Positions 38,446 to 46,278 of a stretch of DNA of 48,748 nucleotides are shown here, piece after piece. This stretch comes from CAZSDW01 sp964605705 (GTDB taxonomy: Bacteria > Fidelibacterota > UBA2242), in assembly GCA_964605705.1 (NCBI GenBank), contig CAZSDW010000026.1:1-48748 (forward strand). The letters are read 5' to 3'. The notes beneath the pieces are model-generated. The model saw only the letters and a list, made by a program, of their open reading frames with translations. It searched no databases and was not told the DNA's origin. A program made the position numbers and the translations under genes. Numbering within the stretch: position 1 is the stretch's first letter; every line of letters starts with the position of its first letter.

Positions 38446-39759
38446 TTACAAATTCTGGATAAAATCCTTCATATACTTATAATCAGGAGTAAAATTACCT
38501 TTATATACAATTACCGCTCGTTTGAGATCTGCGGGCAGATCAATATCATCGAAGCTAGTCTCGAAATCGGCTTGGATTAATGCCGGGATATAATCCTTTA
38601 ATACCGTGCTGAAAAATGTCGAAGATTCACGGGGCAATTCAGCCGGCAGATTATCGACTGCCAGAATCACTGGTCCGGCACCTTCAATACCCATTTGAAT
38701 GTCGCCTGTGCTTGGATTATAATTATAAACCGGATTACCGGAATCGGTTATTTTTTTATTGCACTCGATGGATCCACCAATATCACAGGCAATATCACCG
38801 ATCACTTTTAAGGGTAATGATTGATTGGTTTTTTGACAATCCTGAAGATAGCTTCTGGTGACTAACTTTGGGTATCGATCATCCCAATATATGGCATTGA
38901 TTAAAACAGTGATATAAGGTAAAAATTCTTCAAACCGAGATTTATAATTTTCCGGATTATCATAGTAATCCTGGAGATTAACATTCCGCCGTGAATCTCT
39001 GGATTTTGCCAAGTGTTGTTCTTTAAAAACGACTTTATAGAGATGTTTGTTCGAAAATTCACCCTTTCTGAAGAATTCTGATAACTCTTCCGGTTGAAGC
39101 TCCATATGGGGAAAAATATCGAACATTTCCTGAGCGCCTTTGGATACGTTGCCATATCCGGTAAATCCAAAAACCATTGGAGACAGTGACTTTGGAATGC
39201 CATGCTTGGCAATTTGTCCGGCAATTTCCTGATAATCATTTCGAATGTCAACCAAGCTGGAATATTTTAAGGCTTGTTTTAAATTTTTAAATAGTGTCTT
39301 TTGCTTTTCAAAATTCAGGCGTTGCCCGAGTGCCCAGAAGGTATCTATCATCCCGGCAATACCCGCATATCTGCCAAAAAATACAATTCGCTGCCCTTGA
39401 TCGTCGGTAATTTTTTCATAATCGAAGAGGGTTGCTTTCAGATCAAGAAGACGTTTTAGGGAAGGCATATTGTACATTTGCCCTTTGATCGTATGAGAGA
39501 AAAAGATATAGGATTTGTTGGGAAGAAAGAAATCGATTGGTATCTCTTTAACCGCGAAGGTTATATCGCAGTGGGATAAATCCTCCTGAACAACGGCTCC
39601 TGCCTGCCGATATTCTTGATCGGAAAATGCCCTGATAGTCGAAGGTTGAATGAATATTTCAACCGGCTGTTGGTTTAAAATTTCACGAATATGTTCCGGG
39701 ATGAGCGGAACTCTGGCTTCCCATTGATTCTTGTCCTCTCGTCTAATACCAATTCGCAT
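38446..39759 (-). CDS. Lysine-ketoglutarate reductase (LKR half of AASS)
   Basis: First step of the saccharopine pathway: lysine plus 2-oxoglutarate give saccharopine. 437 residues homologous to the N-terminal half of animal and plant AASS/LKR-SDH. The N-terminal alanine dehydrogenase-like domain starts IGIRREDKNQWEARVPLIPE and contains FAVKEIP, FFSHTIKGQ and VFFGRYAGIAGMID. The central NAD-type fold has FGFTGYGNVSKGAQEMF. The end includes VIGDIACDIGGSIE, also seen in AASS. It is a stand-alone enzyme, not fused to saccharopine dehydrogenase, which follows it in the same operon. No downstream aminoadipate-semialdehyde dehydrogenase is in the window. Confidence 0.9.
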   Translation of the reverse strand: MRIGIRREDKNQWEARVPLIPEHIREILNQQPVEIFIQPSTIRAFSDQEYRQAGAVVQEDLSHCDITFAVKEIPIDFFLPNKSYIFFSHTIKGQMYNMPSLKRLLDLKATLFDYEKITDDQGQRIVFFGRYAGIAGMIDTFWALGQRLNFEKQKTLFKNLKQALKYSSLVDIRNDYQEIAGQIAKHGIPKSLSPMVFGFTGYGNVSKGAQEMFDIFPHMELQPEELSEFFRKGEFSNKHLYKVVFKEQHLAKSRDSRRNVNLQDYYDNPENYKSRFEEFLPYITVLINAIYWDDRYPKLVTRSYLQDCQKTNQSLPLKVIGDIACDIGGSIECNKKITDSGNPVYNYNPSTGDIQMGIEGAGPVILAVDNLPAELPRESSTFFSTVLKDYIPALIQADFETSFDDIDLPADLKRAVIVYKGNFTPDYKYMKDFIQNL

Positions 39760-40327
39760 AGCAGCCTTTAAATTTTCTCAACTTAATTAATTTAAGTTAC
39801 AGCTTGTCAATTTAAAAGGAATTTAACTGATAAATTTTGTGTTTTGAGCATTGATGAAATTAAATTTGCTGGAATAACAAGGCTAATCTCTAAAACATTA
39901 TCGCCATTTCAGCTGTTGACCGGTGTGATCATTTGACGCGATCTCTCACCCTGATAAATCAGGATTTCGAGATGACTAAAAAAGGATGTCATCCCGAACG
40001 AATGAAGTGAGGAGGGATCGCATAAGACCAGTGTGATCATATCTAATCCGACCTCCATGTCCTGCGTTTCCCGACGGACAGGGAGACGCAAGATCACCAC
40101 GCATTTACCGTTATATGAGGTGATAATCAAGGAAGAAAATGGAGGTGCTTGTATTTTGGAATTTATTTTTGATAGTTTTTCAAAGAACTTTATAAGTAAT
40201 ATTAGGGAGAAAAATGTTGGATTTCTGGATTGAAAAAACTTTTTTTTAAGAAAAATAACCGATAATTTACCACCATTAAATATCGCTACATGTCTCTGAT
40301 AATTAACAAATTATTAGGAGAATAAAA
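39760..40327. repeat. 568-base intergenic region with short repeats
   Basis: No gene is supported; short frames here lack ribosome sites and have unusual composition. A near-perfect direct repeat is present: GACCGGTGTGATCAT at 39918-39932 and GACCAGTGTGATCAT at 40026-40040 (one mismatch). Between them lies ATCCCGAACGAATGAAGTGAGG, written here as positions 39993-40014, of a style common in dispersed intergenic repeats of many FCB genomes. The region separates the divergent LKR gene and the GyrI-like lipoprotein gene, so it also holds both promoters, which I cannot place. Confidence 0.5.
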
Positions 40328-40924
40328 ATGAAAAAGACAATGGTTGTATTTTTTGGTTTTCTGTTGCTTTTTGCCTGCCAGAGGGATTTAAGCGAATTTG
40401 ATTATCTGCTGGAACCAAAAATTTCAATGAAAGCTGCTCAGAAAATTTTAGTTGTCGAGGTTAAAGGGGATCCGAATGTTGCCGGTAAAACGGGATTTGG
40501 GGAGCTGTTTAAAACATTTTTCACGATTAAAAAAGATTACAAAGATCTGAAAATGTCAGCACCCCGAGCCCGCTGGCTCTTGTCAGCTGACGTAGCTATG
40601 GATGAATGGATCGGTTTGTATGCACTGCCTTTAAATGTGGCTATTGAGCAAATGCCTGTATCGGATAAAATATCCCCGAATGCCCGGATTGAGGAGTGGT
40701 ACGGTGGTGAAGTCGCCGAGATTCTGCATATCGGCGCCTATGAAGATGAAACTTCCACTATTGAAAAATTATTAGCCTTTATTGATGAACAGGGCTACGA
40801 CATTACCAGTTATCACGAGGAGGAATACCTCAGGGGTCCGAGGATGTTATTGAAGGGAAATCCGAAAAACTATCGGACAATCATCCGTTACGAGGTCAGT
40901 AAAAGACAAGCAGCAGAAATTTAA
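40328..40924 (+). CDS. Lipoprotein with GyrI-like effector-binding domain
   Basis: 198 residues. The start has a lipoprotein signal: MKKTMVVFFGFLLLFAC, with the acceptor Cys at 17. The rest resembles the GyrI-like/SOUL small-molecule-binding fold: KILVVEVKGDPN near the start, then MSAPRARWLLSADVA, a central GEVAEILHIGAYEDE and a final YHEEEYLRGPRML. The motif pair AEILHIGAYED and HEEYLxGPR is typical of GyrI-like domains, normally cytoplasmic. Here it would face the periplasm or outer membrane. AGGAG lies upstream of the ATG. The stop overlaps the end of dapD, which is transcribed toward it. The ligand is unknown. Confidence 0.8.
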   Translation: MKKTMVVFFGFLLLFACQRDLSEFDYLLEPKISMKAAQKILVVEVKGDPNVAGKTGFGELFKTFFTIKKDYKDLKMSAPRARWLLSADVAMDEWIGLYALPLNVAIEQMPVSDKISPNARIEEWYGGEVAEILHIGAYEDETSTIEKLLAFIDEQGYDITSYHEEEYLRGPRMLLKGNPKNYRTIIRYEVSKRQAAEI

Positions 40925-41757
40925 CGAAGGGCTTCTTCGAGCGCCGTCGCAGCGTTGGTTTGATCATTTCGGTATTTGATGATCAGTGCACAATATGATT
41001 GCAGTTTATACTGTTTGGAGAATTCAGATTTTTCCAGGGGGCGACTGCCCGGAATGACGACAGCATTTTCAGGAATGATCAACGGTTTTCCGATACCTGA
41101 TCGTAATACCTCATTTTTTACGATATCATAAACCGGGATCGATTTAGTCAGAATCGTTCCGGCTCCCAGCACGGCGCCGTGTTTGACCGTAACACCCTCA
41201 TACACACCACAATTTCCGCCAACCATTACATCATCTTCAATAATGACCGGTCGGGCGCCAATTGGCTCCAGAACTCCACCAATCTGTGCCGCAGCACTGA
41301 GGTGAACCCGCTTGCCGATTTGAGCACAGGAGCCGACCAGAGCGTGAGAATCGACCATAGTATCCACATCCACATAAGCGCCAACATTGATATAAGCCGG
41401 CGGCATAATGACGACACCGGGAGCGACATAACTACCCGTCCGGATGCTGGTCCCACCCGGTACAATTCTGATATTGTCAGCAATATTTGAAGGGCGCAGG
41501 GGATAGGTATGTTTATCATAATAGGGGAACGAATTTCCAGATGAATAGTGAATCAATTTCCCATAGTGAAAGCCCAGTAAAATGCCCTTTTTGACCCATT
41601 CGTTGACCTTCCATGAATCTCCAGCCGGTTCCGCGGCGCGGATAGCTCCGGAATTCAGTTTGCCGATAAATTCAGTAAAGAGTGCTTGAAATTCATCAGG
41701 CGCGACTCCCCGCTCTTTATCGAATAGTTGTTCAATAGTATTCTTCAGTTGATTCAT
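40921..41757 (-). CDS. dapD: Tetrahydrodipicolinate N-succinyltransferase
   Basis: Succinylates tetrahydrodipicolinate in the succinylase branch of lysine and diaminopimelate synthesis. 278 residues, close to the E. coli length of 274. The C-terminal two thirds is a left-handed beta-helix of hexapeptide repeats: IMPPAYINVGAYVD, then LVGSCAQIGKRVHLSAAAQI, VMVGGNCGVYEGVTV and AVLGAGTILT. EPIGARPVIIEDD is a DapD hallmark. It is the last gene of the dapB-dapA-dapD operon, 13 bases after dapA. Its stop overlaps the convergent lipoprotein gene. Confidence 0.95.
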   Translation of the reverse strand: MNQLKNTIEQLFDKERGVAPDEFQALFTEFIGKLNSGAIRAAEPAGDSWKVNEWVKKGILLGFHYGKLIHYSSGNSFPYYDKHTYPLRPSNIADNIRIVPGGTSIRTGSYVAPGVVIMPPAYINVGAYVDVDTMVDSHALVGSCAQIGKRVHLSAAAQIGGVLEPIGARPVIIEDDVMVGGNCGVYEGVTVKHGAVLGAGTILTKSIPVYDIVKNEVLRSGIGKPLIIPENAVVIPGSRPLEKSEFSKQYKLQSYCALIIKYRNDQTNAATALEEALR

Positions 41758-41770
41758 TATAATTCCATGG

Positions 41771-42658
41771 TTAAACCAGATTTAATTCATGCAGTACCGA
41801 CATTAACTGAACCCGGCTTTTCGGAGTCATTTTCACCAATGGCAGACGAAAATTATCTTCAATAAGTCCCATCATTGACAGGGCTGTTTTCACGGGAATC
41901 GGATTTGTTTCAATAAAGTTAATTTCCATCAGGGGCAGCAGTTTATTGTGCAATTCCCGGGCTTTATCCCATTTACCATCCAGTGCGCTATGGACCATCT
42001 GGCTGAAAAGTCCTGGGACTTCGTTGGCTACGACAGAAATCGTACCGTCGCCTCCCATGGCAATTATTGCCAGACTCAGGGCGTCGTCACCGGAGAGGAC
42101 GAGAAAATCAGCCGGTCGATTTCGCAGGATTTGCATGATCTGAGACATATTGCCGCTGGCTTCCTTGACGCCGATAATGTTGTCGATTTCCGCGAGGCGA
42201 AGGGCGGTTTCAGTGGATATATTGGCACCGGTCCTGCCGGGAACATTGTAGAGAATTATCGGCAAATGTGTTTCAGCAGCAATGGCTTTGAAATGCTGGT
42301 ATAAGCCTTCCTGGGTCGGTTTATTATAGTATGGCGTGACTGATAATATAGCGTCTGCGCCGGCTTTTTCGGCGTCCTGAGTCAGGTGAATGGCATCTCG
42401 TGTATCGTTTGTCCCGGCACCGCATAAGACCGGTACTCGACCGGCTGCCTGATCGATAATAATTTTGGCAACTTGGACTTTTTCTTCTCGGTTAAGGGTT
42501 ACGCTTTCACCGGTCGTACCACACGCCAGCAGTACATCAGTGCCCTGTTCAATCTGTCTGTCAACAAGCATTCGGAGTTGTGATTCTTCAACCTGTCCCG
42601 CTGCGTCAAAGGGAGTAACCTGAGCAACGGTTGTTCCACGAAATTGAGATATATTCAT
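41771..42658 (-). CDS. dapA: 4-hydroxy-tetrahydrodipicolinate synthase
   Basis: Condenses pyruvate with aspartate semialdehyde, the first committed step to lysine and meso-diaminopimelate. 295 residues of TIM-barrel type. It has GTTGES at 47-52 (pyruvate carboxylate), Tyr137 in ILYNVPGRTG and the Schiff-base Lys165 in IIGVKEASGN. Both catalytic residues are in the expected places. AAAGGA lies ahead of the ATG, 33 bases after dapB. No lysine riboswitch is visible in the leader of the operon. Confidence 0.97.
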   Translation of the reverse strand: MNISQFRGTTVAQVTPFDAAGQVEESQLRMLVDRQIEQGTDVLLACGTTGESVTLNREEKVQVAKIIIDQAAGRVPVLCGAGTNDTRDAIHLTQDAEKAGADAILSVTPYYNKPTQEGLYQHFKAIAAETHLPIILYNVPGRTGANISTETALRLAEIDNIIGVKEASGNMSQIMQILRNRPADFLVLSGDDALSLAIIAMGGDGTISVVANEVPGLFSQMVHSALDGKWDKARELHNKLLPLMEINFIETNPIPVKTALSMMGLIEDNFRLPLVKMTPKSRVQLMSVLHELNLV

Positions 42659-42691
42659 GATGTTAATCCTTTCAAAATTGAAATCTTTAAT

Positions 42692-43420
42692 TTATTGATT
42701 GCTGAACGATTCCATAAAATCATCCATCGAAAAAATACCGCTTTTTCCGATCAGCCATTCAGCAGCCTGAAGCGCGCCAAAGGCAAGTCCTTCCCGTCCA
42801 TGAGCTTGATGTCTCAATTGTATCAAGTCGAAATCGGAATCGAATCCGATTTCATGAGTTCCCGGTACTCTGCCGACTCGGGTCGATGTGACATGCAACG
42901 CTTTGGGATCGATTTTTCCGTCGCTTATCGTATAAAGGGCACGTTCTTTTTGAGGCATTTTTCCAATCATCAGGTCAGCAAGTTTCTGCGCGGTTCCGCT
43001 GGGGCTATCGGCTTTGCCGGTATGATGCCATTCATGCAGGTAAGCGTCATAGCTGCCGATCGCGCCATAGAGTTGAGCGGCATATTCGGTCAGTTTTGTA
43101 AATTGATACATCCCGATTGAAAAATTGGGGCTGTAAATCATCGTGAGATTTTCAATTTTCTTGATGGAGTCCAGCTGATCATACCAGCCGGTAGTGCCCT
43201 CCACGACGGGAATTCCGAGTTTTGCCGCCGTTTTAAGGTTATTAAGTACAGCATCTTTCAATGTGAAACTGATCAGTATTTCGGCTCCATTGAGATCTGA
43301 GTTAAGATCGAAAGACGAATCGATATCAAATTTAGCCCTAATCCGATGTCCGGCTTTCACCGCTAAATTCTCGACTTCGTGTCCCATTCGACCATAACCT
43401 AAAATACCGATATTCATCAT
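42692..43420 (-). CDS. dapB: 4-hydroxy-tetrahydrodipicolinate reductase
   Basis: Reduces the DapA product with NAD(P)H. 242 residues, shorter than the E. coli enzyme (273) and like the compact form seen in FCB bacteria. The NAD(P)-binding loop is GILGYGRMG at 5-13. The catalytic signature is HEWHHTGKADSPSGTA at 129-144, with the acid/base His132-His133 and Lys136. The ribosome site GGAGG is only one base from the first ATG (43420), so the adjacent second ATG (43417) may be the true start. It is the first gene of the dapB-dapA-dapD operon. Confidence 0.95.
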   Translation of the reverse strand: MMNIGILGYGRMGHEVENLAVKAGHRIRAKFDIDSSFDLNSDLNGAEILISFTLKDAVLNNLKTAAKLGIPVVEGTTGWYDQLDSIKKIENLTMIYSPNFSIGMYQFTKLTEYAAQLYGAIGSYDAYLHEWHHTGKADSPSGTAQKLADLMIGKMPQKERALYTISDGKIDPKALHVTSTRVGRVPGTHEIGFDSDFDLIQLRHQAHGREGLAFGALQAAEWLIGKSGIFSMDDFMESFSNQ

Positions 43421-43766
43421 ACCTCCTCAATACCAATTTCAGTTATTATTTTTGTTTAATGAAATGGTATTTCTAAGCATGTTTAAAACGCTTAGCAATA
43501 TCCTTGAAGTTTTTTGAACCGGACTTCCGATCAATTTTTCCAAAAGCTAAAAAATGATCACAACAAGTCATTGTCGTTCCGCTCATCTCGAAGAATTTAA
43601 ATTCTGTTTCTGCTGATTCAATCATCGGGAATTTTGTGCTCTTCAGAATTGACTATTGTATGTTCCAGTGTTCCTATTTCGCTGTAAATTTATATGTTTC
43701 ATTTTATTATGGAAAGGATAAATTTACCGCCAGGAAAAAAATTGTAATCATTTACAAGCGACCATT
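43421..43766. other. Gene-free stretch between dapB and pgl
   Basis: 346 bases with no supported gene; a short plus-strand frame at 43636-43851 runs into pgl antisense and lacks a ribosome site. It contains the dapB leader, in which CTAAGC and GCTTAG (minus strand, near 43480-43500) could pair, and the probable pgl terminator. No lysine riboswitch core was found in the leader. Confidence 0.5.
43735..43757 (-). terminator. Possible weak terminator of zwf-pgl
   Basis: On the minus strand TTGTAA-ATGA-TTACAA is followed by seven T residues, beginning 10 bases past the pgl stop. The stem is only six pairs and A/T rich, so it is weak, but position and T-run fit. Confidence 0.4.
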
Positions 43767-44501
43767 TCACAATTTACTTGCTGCTGTTTTATCGAGTAAC
43801 CAGGTCAGTGTTCCGTGGATTGGCTTAATCGATTGTGATGGAAAATCCTGAACTTGCAACGGACCTTTCAGGACATTTTTCAATGTCCACGATTTGGATT
43901 CCCCGGAGACAATAAACAGAATATTTTTAGCATGATTTATTGCTGAAAATGTCAATGTCAAGCGATAGGCTGCGATTTTTTCAACATATTGGGCGGCTGC
44001 CAGGTGGCGAGTTTCCAGCAGGGCGCCGGTATGCGGAAAAAGCGATGCGGTATGCCCGTCGGAACCCATGCCAAGGATGATCAGGTCAAATGATGGGAAT
44101 TCACCGGGTTTCAATTTGAAAAAATCAATCAGCTCTCTTTCGTATAATGATGCTGACAAAGACAGTTCTTGTCCGGTTTGAAAGGGATGAATATTTTGGG
44201 CGGGAAGCGGGATTTTATCCAGCAGGATATTTTTTGCCATACGATAATTACTGTCAGGGTGATCGTGGGGAACATAACGTTCGTCACTCCAAAATATATG
44301 AACTTGTTCCCAATCGATCTGTCCTGCAAAATCCTTTGAAGCGAGGAGGGTATAGGTTTTTTGGGGAGTCGAACCGCCGGACAGCACCACAGTAAATGAG
44401 TTGGACTTTTTAATTGAATCCTGAGCCAGAGTTAAAAATTGATGTGCGGCTTCGCGGGCTATGTCTTTGGGAGTTTTGACGATTTTTAGGATAGGCTTCA
44501 T
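43767..44501 (-). CDS. pgl: 6-phosphogluconolactonase
   Basis: Hydrolyses 6-phosphogluconolactone, the second step of the oxidative pentose phosphate pathway. 244 residues, the usual length of the bacterial DevB type. It has VVLSGGSTPQKTYTLL near residue 38, HIFWSDERYVPHDHPDSNY near residue 68 and LIILGMGSDGHTASLFPHT near residue 140, the sugar-phosphate isomerase-like signatures of the family. The start overlaps the zwf stop (ATGA type), so the two consecutive pathway enzymes are translationally coupled. Confidence 0.95.
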   Translation of the reverse strand: MKPILKIVKTPKDIAREAAHQFLTLAQDSIKKSNSFTVVLSGGSTPQKTYTLLASKDFAGQIDWEQVHIFWSDERYVPHDHPDSNYRMAKNILLDKIPLPAQNIHPFQTGQELSLSASLYERELIDFFKLKPGEFPSFDLIILGMGSDGHTASLFPHTGALLETRHLAAAQYVEKIAAYRLTLTFSAINHAKNILFIVSGESKSWTLKNVLKGPLQVQDFPSQSIKPIHGTLTWLLDKTAASKL

Positions 44502-45976
44502 GTCTCTTGTTCACAACCGCAATGCCATTTCTGACCACATCCGATCATGAATTTATCGGCTTCCTCAGGACCCCAGCTACCGGTTTCATAAATCGCCAAT
44601 GGCGGTGCGGTGGGACTGTTCCAGCCTTTAATAATCGGATCGATGAATTGCCACGCCATTTCGATGCTGTCACTGCGGGTAAATAAAGACGCATCACCAT
44701 TGATAGCATCCAGCAGAAGTCGCTCGTAGGCATCCGGCAGGGTTCTGGGACCAAAGTCATCATCATAATTAAAAGACATCAATTGAGATTTGGTTTCTGA
44801 AATGGTATCCGGAACTTTGACTTCGAATTGAAGATGGATACCCTCATCGGGCTGGATGCGGATTGAAAGCAGGTTCGGTCGGATTTCTTCACAGGTATCG
44901 ACGGGAAACATGTAGTGCGGGGGATGCTTGAATTGCAGGATTATTTCCGACATTTTGTATTTCAAAGCTTTACCCGATCGTAAGTAAAAAGGCACACCCT
45001 GCCAGCGCCAGTTATCGATAAAAATCTGAAGGGCGCCATAAGTCGCGGTCTGAGATTTCTGAGTGCTGCCTAATGCTTCGTTATAACCACGATATTGTCC
45101 CCTCACAGTTTGTTTATTAACACTGTCGGCTGCGATGGGACGCATTGCTGAAAAAACTTTGATCCGTTCGTTGCGAATAGCATCGGCATTAAACGAGGCT
45201 GGTGGCTCCATTGCCGTCAAACCTAAGAGTTGCAGCAGATGATTCTGGAACATATCGCGCAGAATTCCGGCTTTATCATAATAATCCAGGCGATGCCCGA
45301 CATCCACAGTCTCGGCGACCGTGATCTGAACATTGTCGATATAATTCCGATTCCAGAGCGGTTCCAGAAAGGTATTGGCAAACCGGAAAAACAGGATATT
45401 CTGGGCAGTTTCTTTTCCGAGGTAATGGTCAATGCGGTAGATCTGATGTTCCTGAAAATATTGATGCAGAATCTGATTCAGTTCTTTGGCAGAGGCTAAA
45501 TCATATCCAAAAGGTTTTTCAATTATAATCCGTTTCCAGTTTGTGAATTCCCGTCCCATTTTCAGGGATCCGAGATTTTCGATAATTGTATGGTAATATT
45601 CGGGGGGTGTCGCCAGATAGAAAAGATGATTTCCTTCGCTGTTACCGGATTTGTTCAAATAAGCGGAGAGTTTTGCGAAGTCATCTCTTTCATCCAGATT
45701 TCCCCGAAAATAATGAATCGAATCGCTGAAGGATTTCCATTTCTCTTTATTAAACGATTCCGGTGCAAAATTTTTAATTCCTTCCTTAAGACCTTTCCGA
45801 AAGAGATTATCATTCCACTCTCGCCGGGCAAATCCGATGATCTGAAAAGTACCGGGCAGTTTTTGCTTTTGGTACAGGTTGAAGAGCGCCGGGATCAATT
45901 TCCGATGGGTAAGATCGCCGGATGCCCCGAAGATGACCAGTGAAATCAACTCGGTTTTTTTTATAATTGGAGTCAT
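44498..45976 (-). CDS. zwf: Glucose-6-phosphate 1-dehydrogenase
   Basis: Oxidises glucose-6-phosphate to the lactone with NADP reduction. 492 residues, the normal length. The nucleotide loop is GASGDL at 17-22, with EKPFG at 153-157 and the active-site signature RIDHYLGKE at 181-189 (catalytic region His184, Lys188). AAGGAAC lies before the ATG. Its stop overlaps pgl. No gnd gene is in the window, so the continuation (6-phosphogluconate dehydrogenase or Entner-Doudoroff) cannot be told. Confidence 0.97.
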   Translation of the reverse strand: MTPIIKKTELISLVIFGASGDLTHRKLIPALFNLYQKQKLPGTFQIIGFARREWNDNLFRKGLKEGIKNFAPESFNKEKWKSFSDSIHYFRGNLDERDDFAKLSAYLNKSGNSEGNHLFYLATPPEYYHTIIENLGSLKMGREFTNWKRIIIEKPFGYDLASAKELNQILHQYFQEHQIYRIDHYLGKETAQNILFFRFANTFLEPLWNRNYIDNVQITVAETVDVGHRLDYYDKAGILRDMFQNHLLQLLGLTAMEPPASFNADAIRNERIKVFSAMRPIAADSVNKQTVRGQYRGYNEALGSTQKSQTATYGALQIFIDNWRWQGVPFYLRSGKALKYKMSEIILQFKHPPHYMFPVDTCEEIRPNLLSIRIQPDEGIHLQFEVKVPDTISETKSQLMSFNYDDDFGPRTLPDAYERLLLDAINGDASLFTRSDSIEMAWQFIDPIIKGWNSPTAPPLAIYETGSWGPEEADKFMIGCGQKWHCGCEQET

Positions 45977-46220
45977 CGATAGTTCCTTTTCGGCAACAAT
46001 CCAAGTTTTTGTCTGACTCTGTTAAAGTAATAAAATAAGAACAATGTGCAATGGAAATAAGTAGATGACTGACTTTGACTTCCGATTGCTTCGAAAATTT
46101 ATTGCATTGAATTTTTACCGGTATTATTTTCAAATCGCATAAATGATGAGTGGATATGGACAATCTGAACCAACAGGATTTCCTGATAGTGATTCGCAAT
46201 TGCAGAACTGAGTTTGTTTT

Positions 46221-46261
46221 GCTAATCCTGTCGGAAGTTTTTAAACCTTTGGAAGATTAGC
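46221..46261. repeat. Imperfect palindrome upstream of cstA
   Basis: GCTAATC at 46221-46227 and GATTAGC at 46255-46261 are exact complements, and the inner part (GGAAG, TTTTTAAA, CTTTGG) resembles the 36428 hairpin. It lies in the 302-base space between divergent zwf and cstA, just before the cstA ribosome site. It is either a degenerate copy of the repeat family or a cstA leader hairpin. No other feature was found in this spacer. Confidence 0.6.
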
Positions 46262-46278
46262 TGAGGGAACCAACCGAT

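Noticed and set aside
39909..40233. Short frames in the LKR-lipoprotein spacer
   Set aside because: They cover repeat-like sequence and lack ribosome sites.
42644..43120. 158-residue plus-strand frame opposite dapB
   Set aside because: It is antisense to dapB, which has complete catalytic motifs.
43421..43766. Possible lysine riboswitch in the dapB leader
   Set aside because: The conserved lysine-aptamer blocks are absent; only a short CTAAGC/GCTTAG pair was seen.
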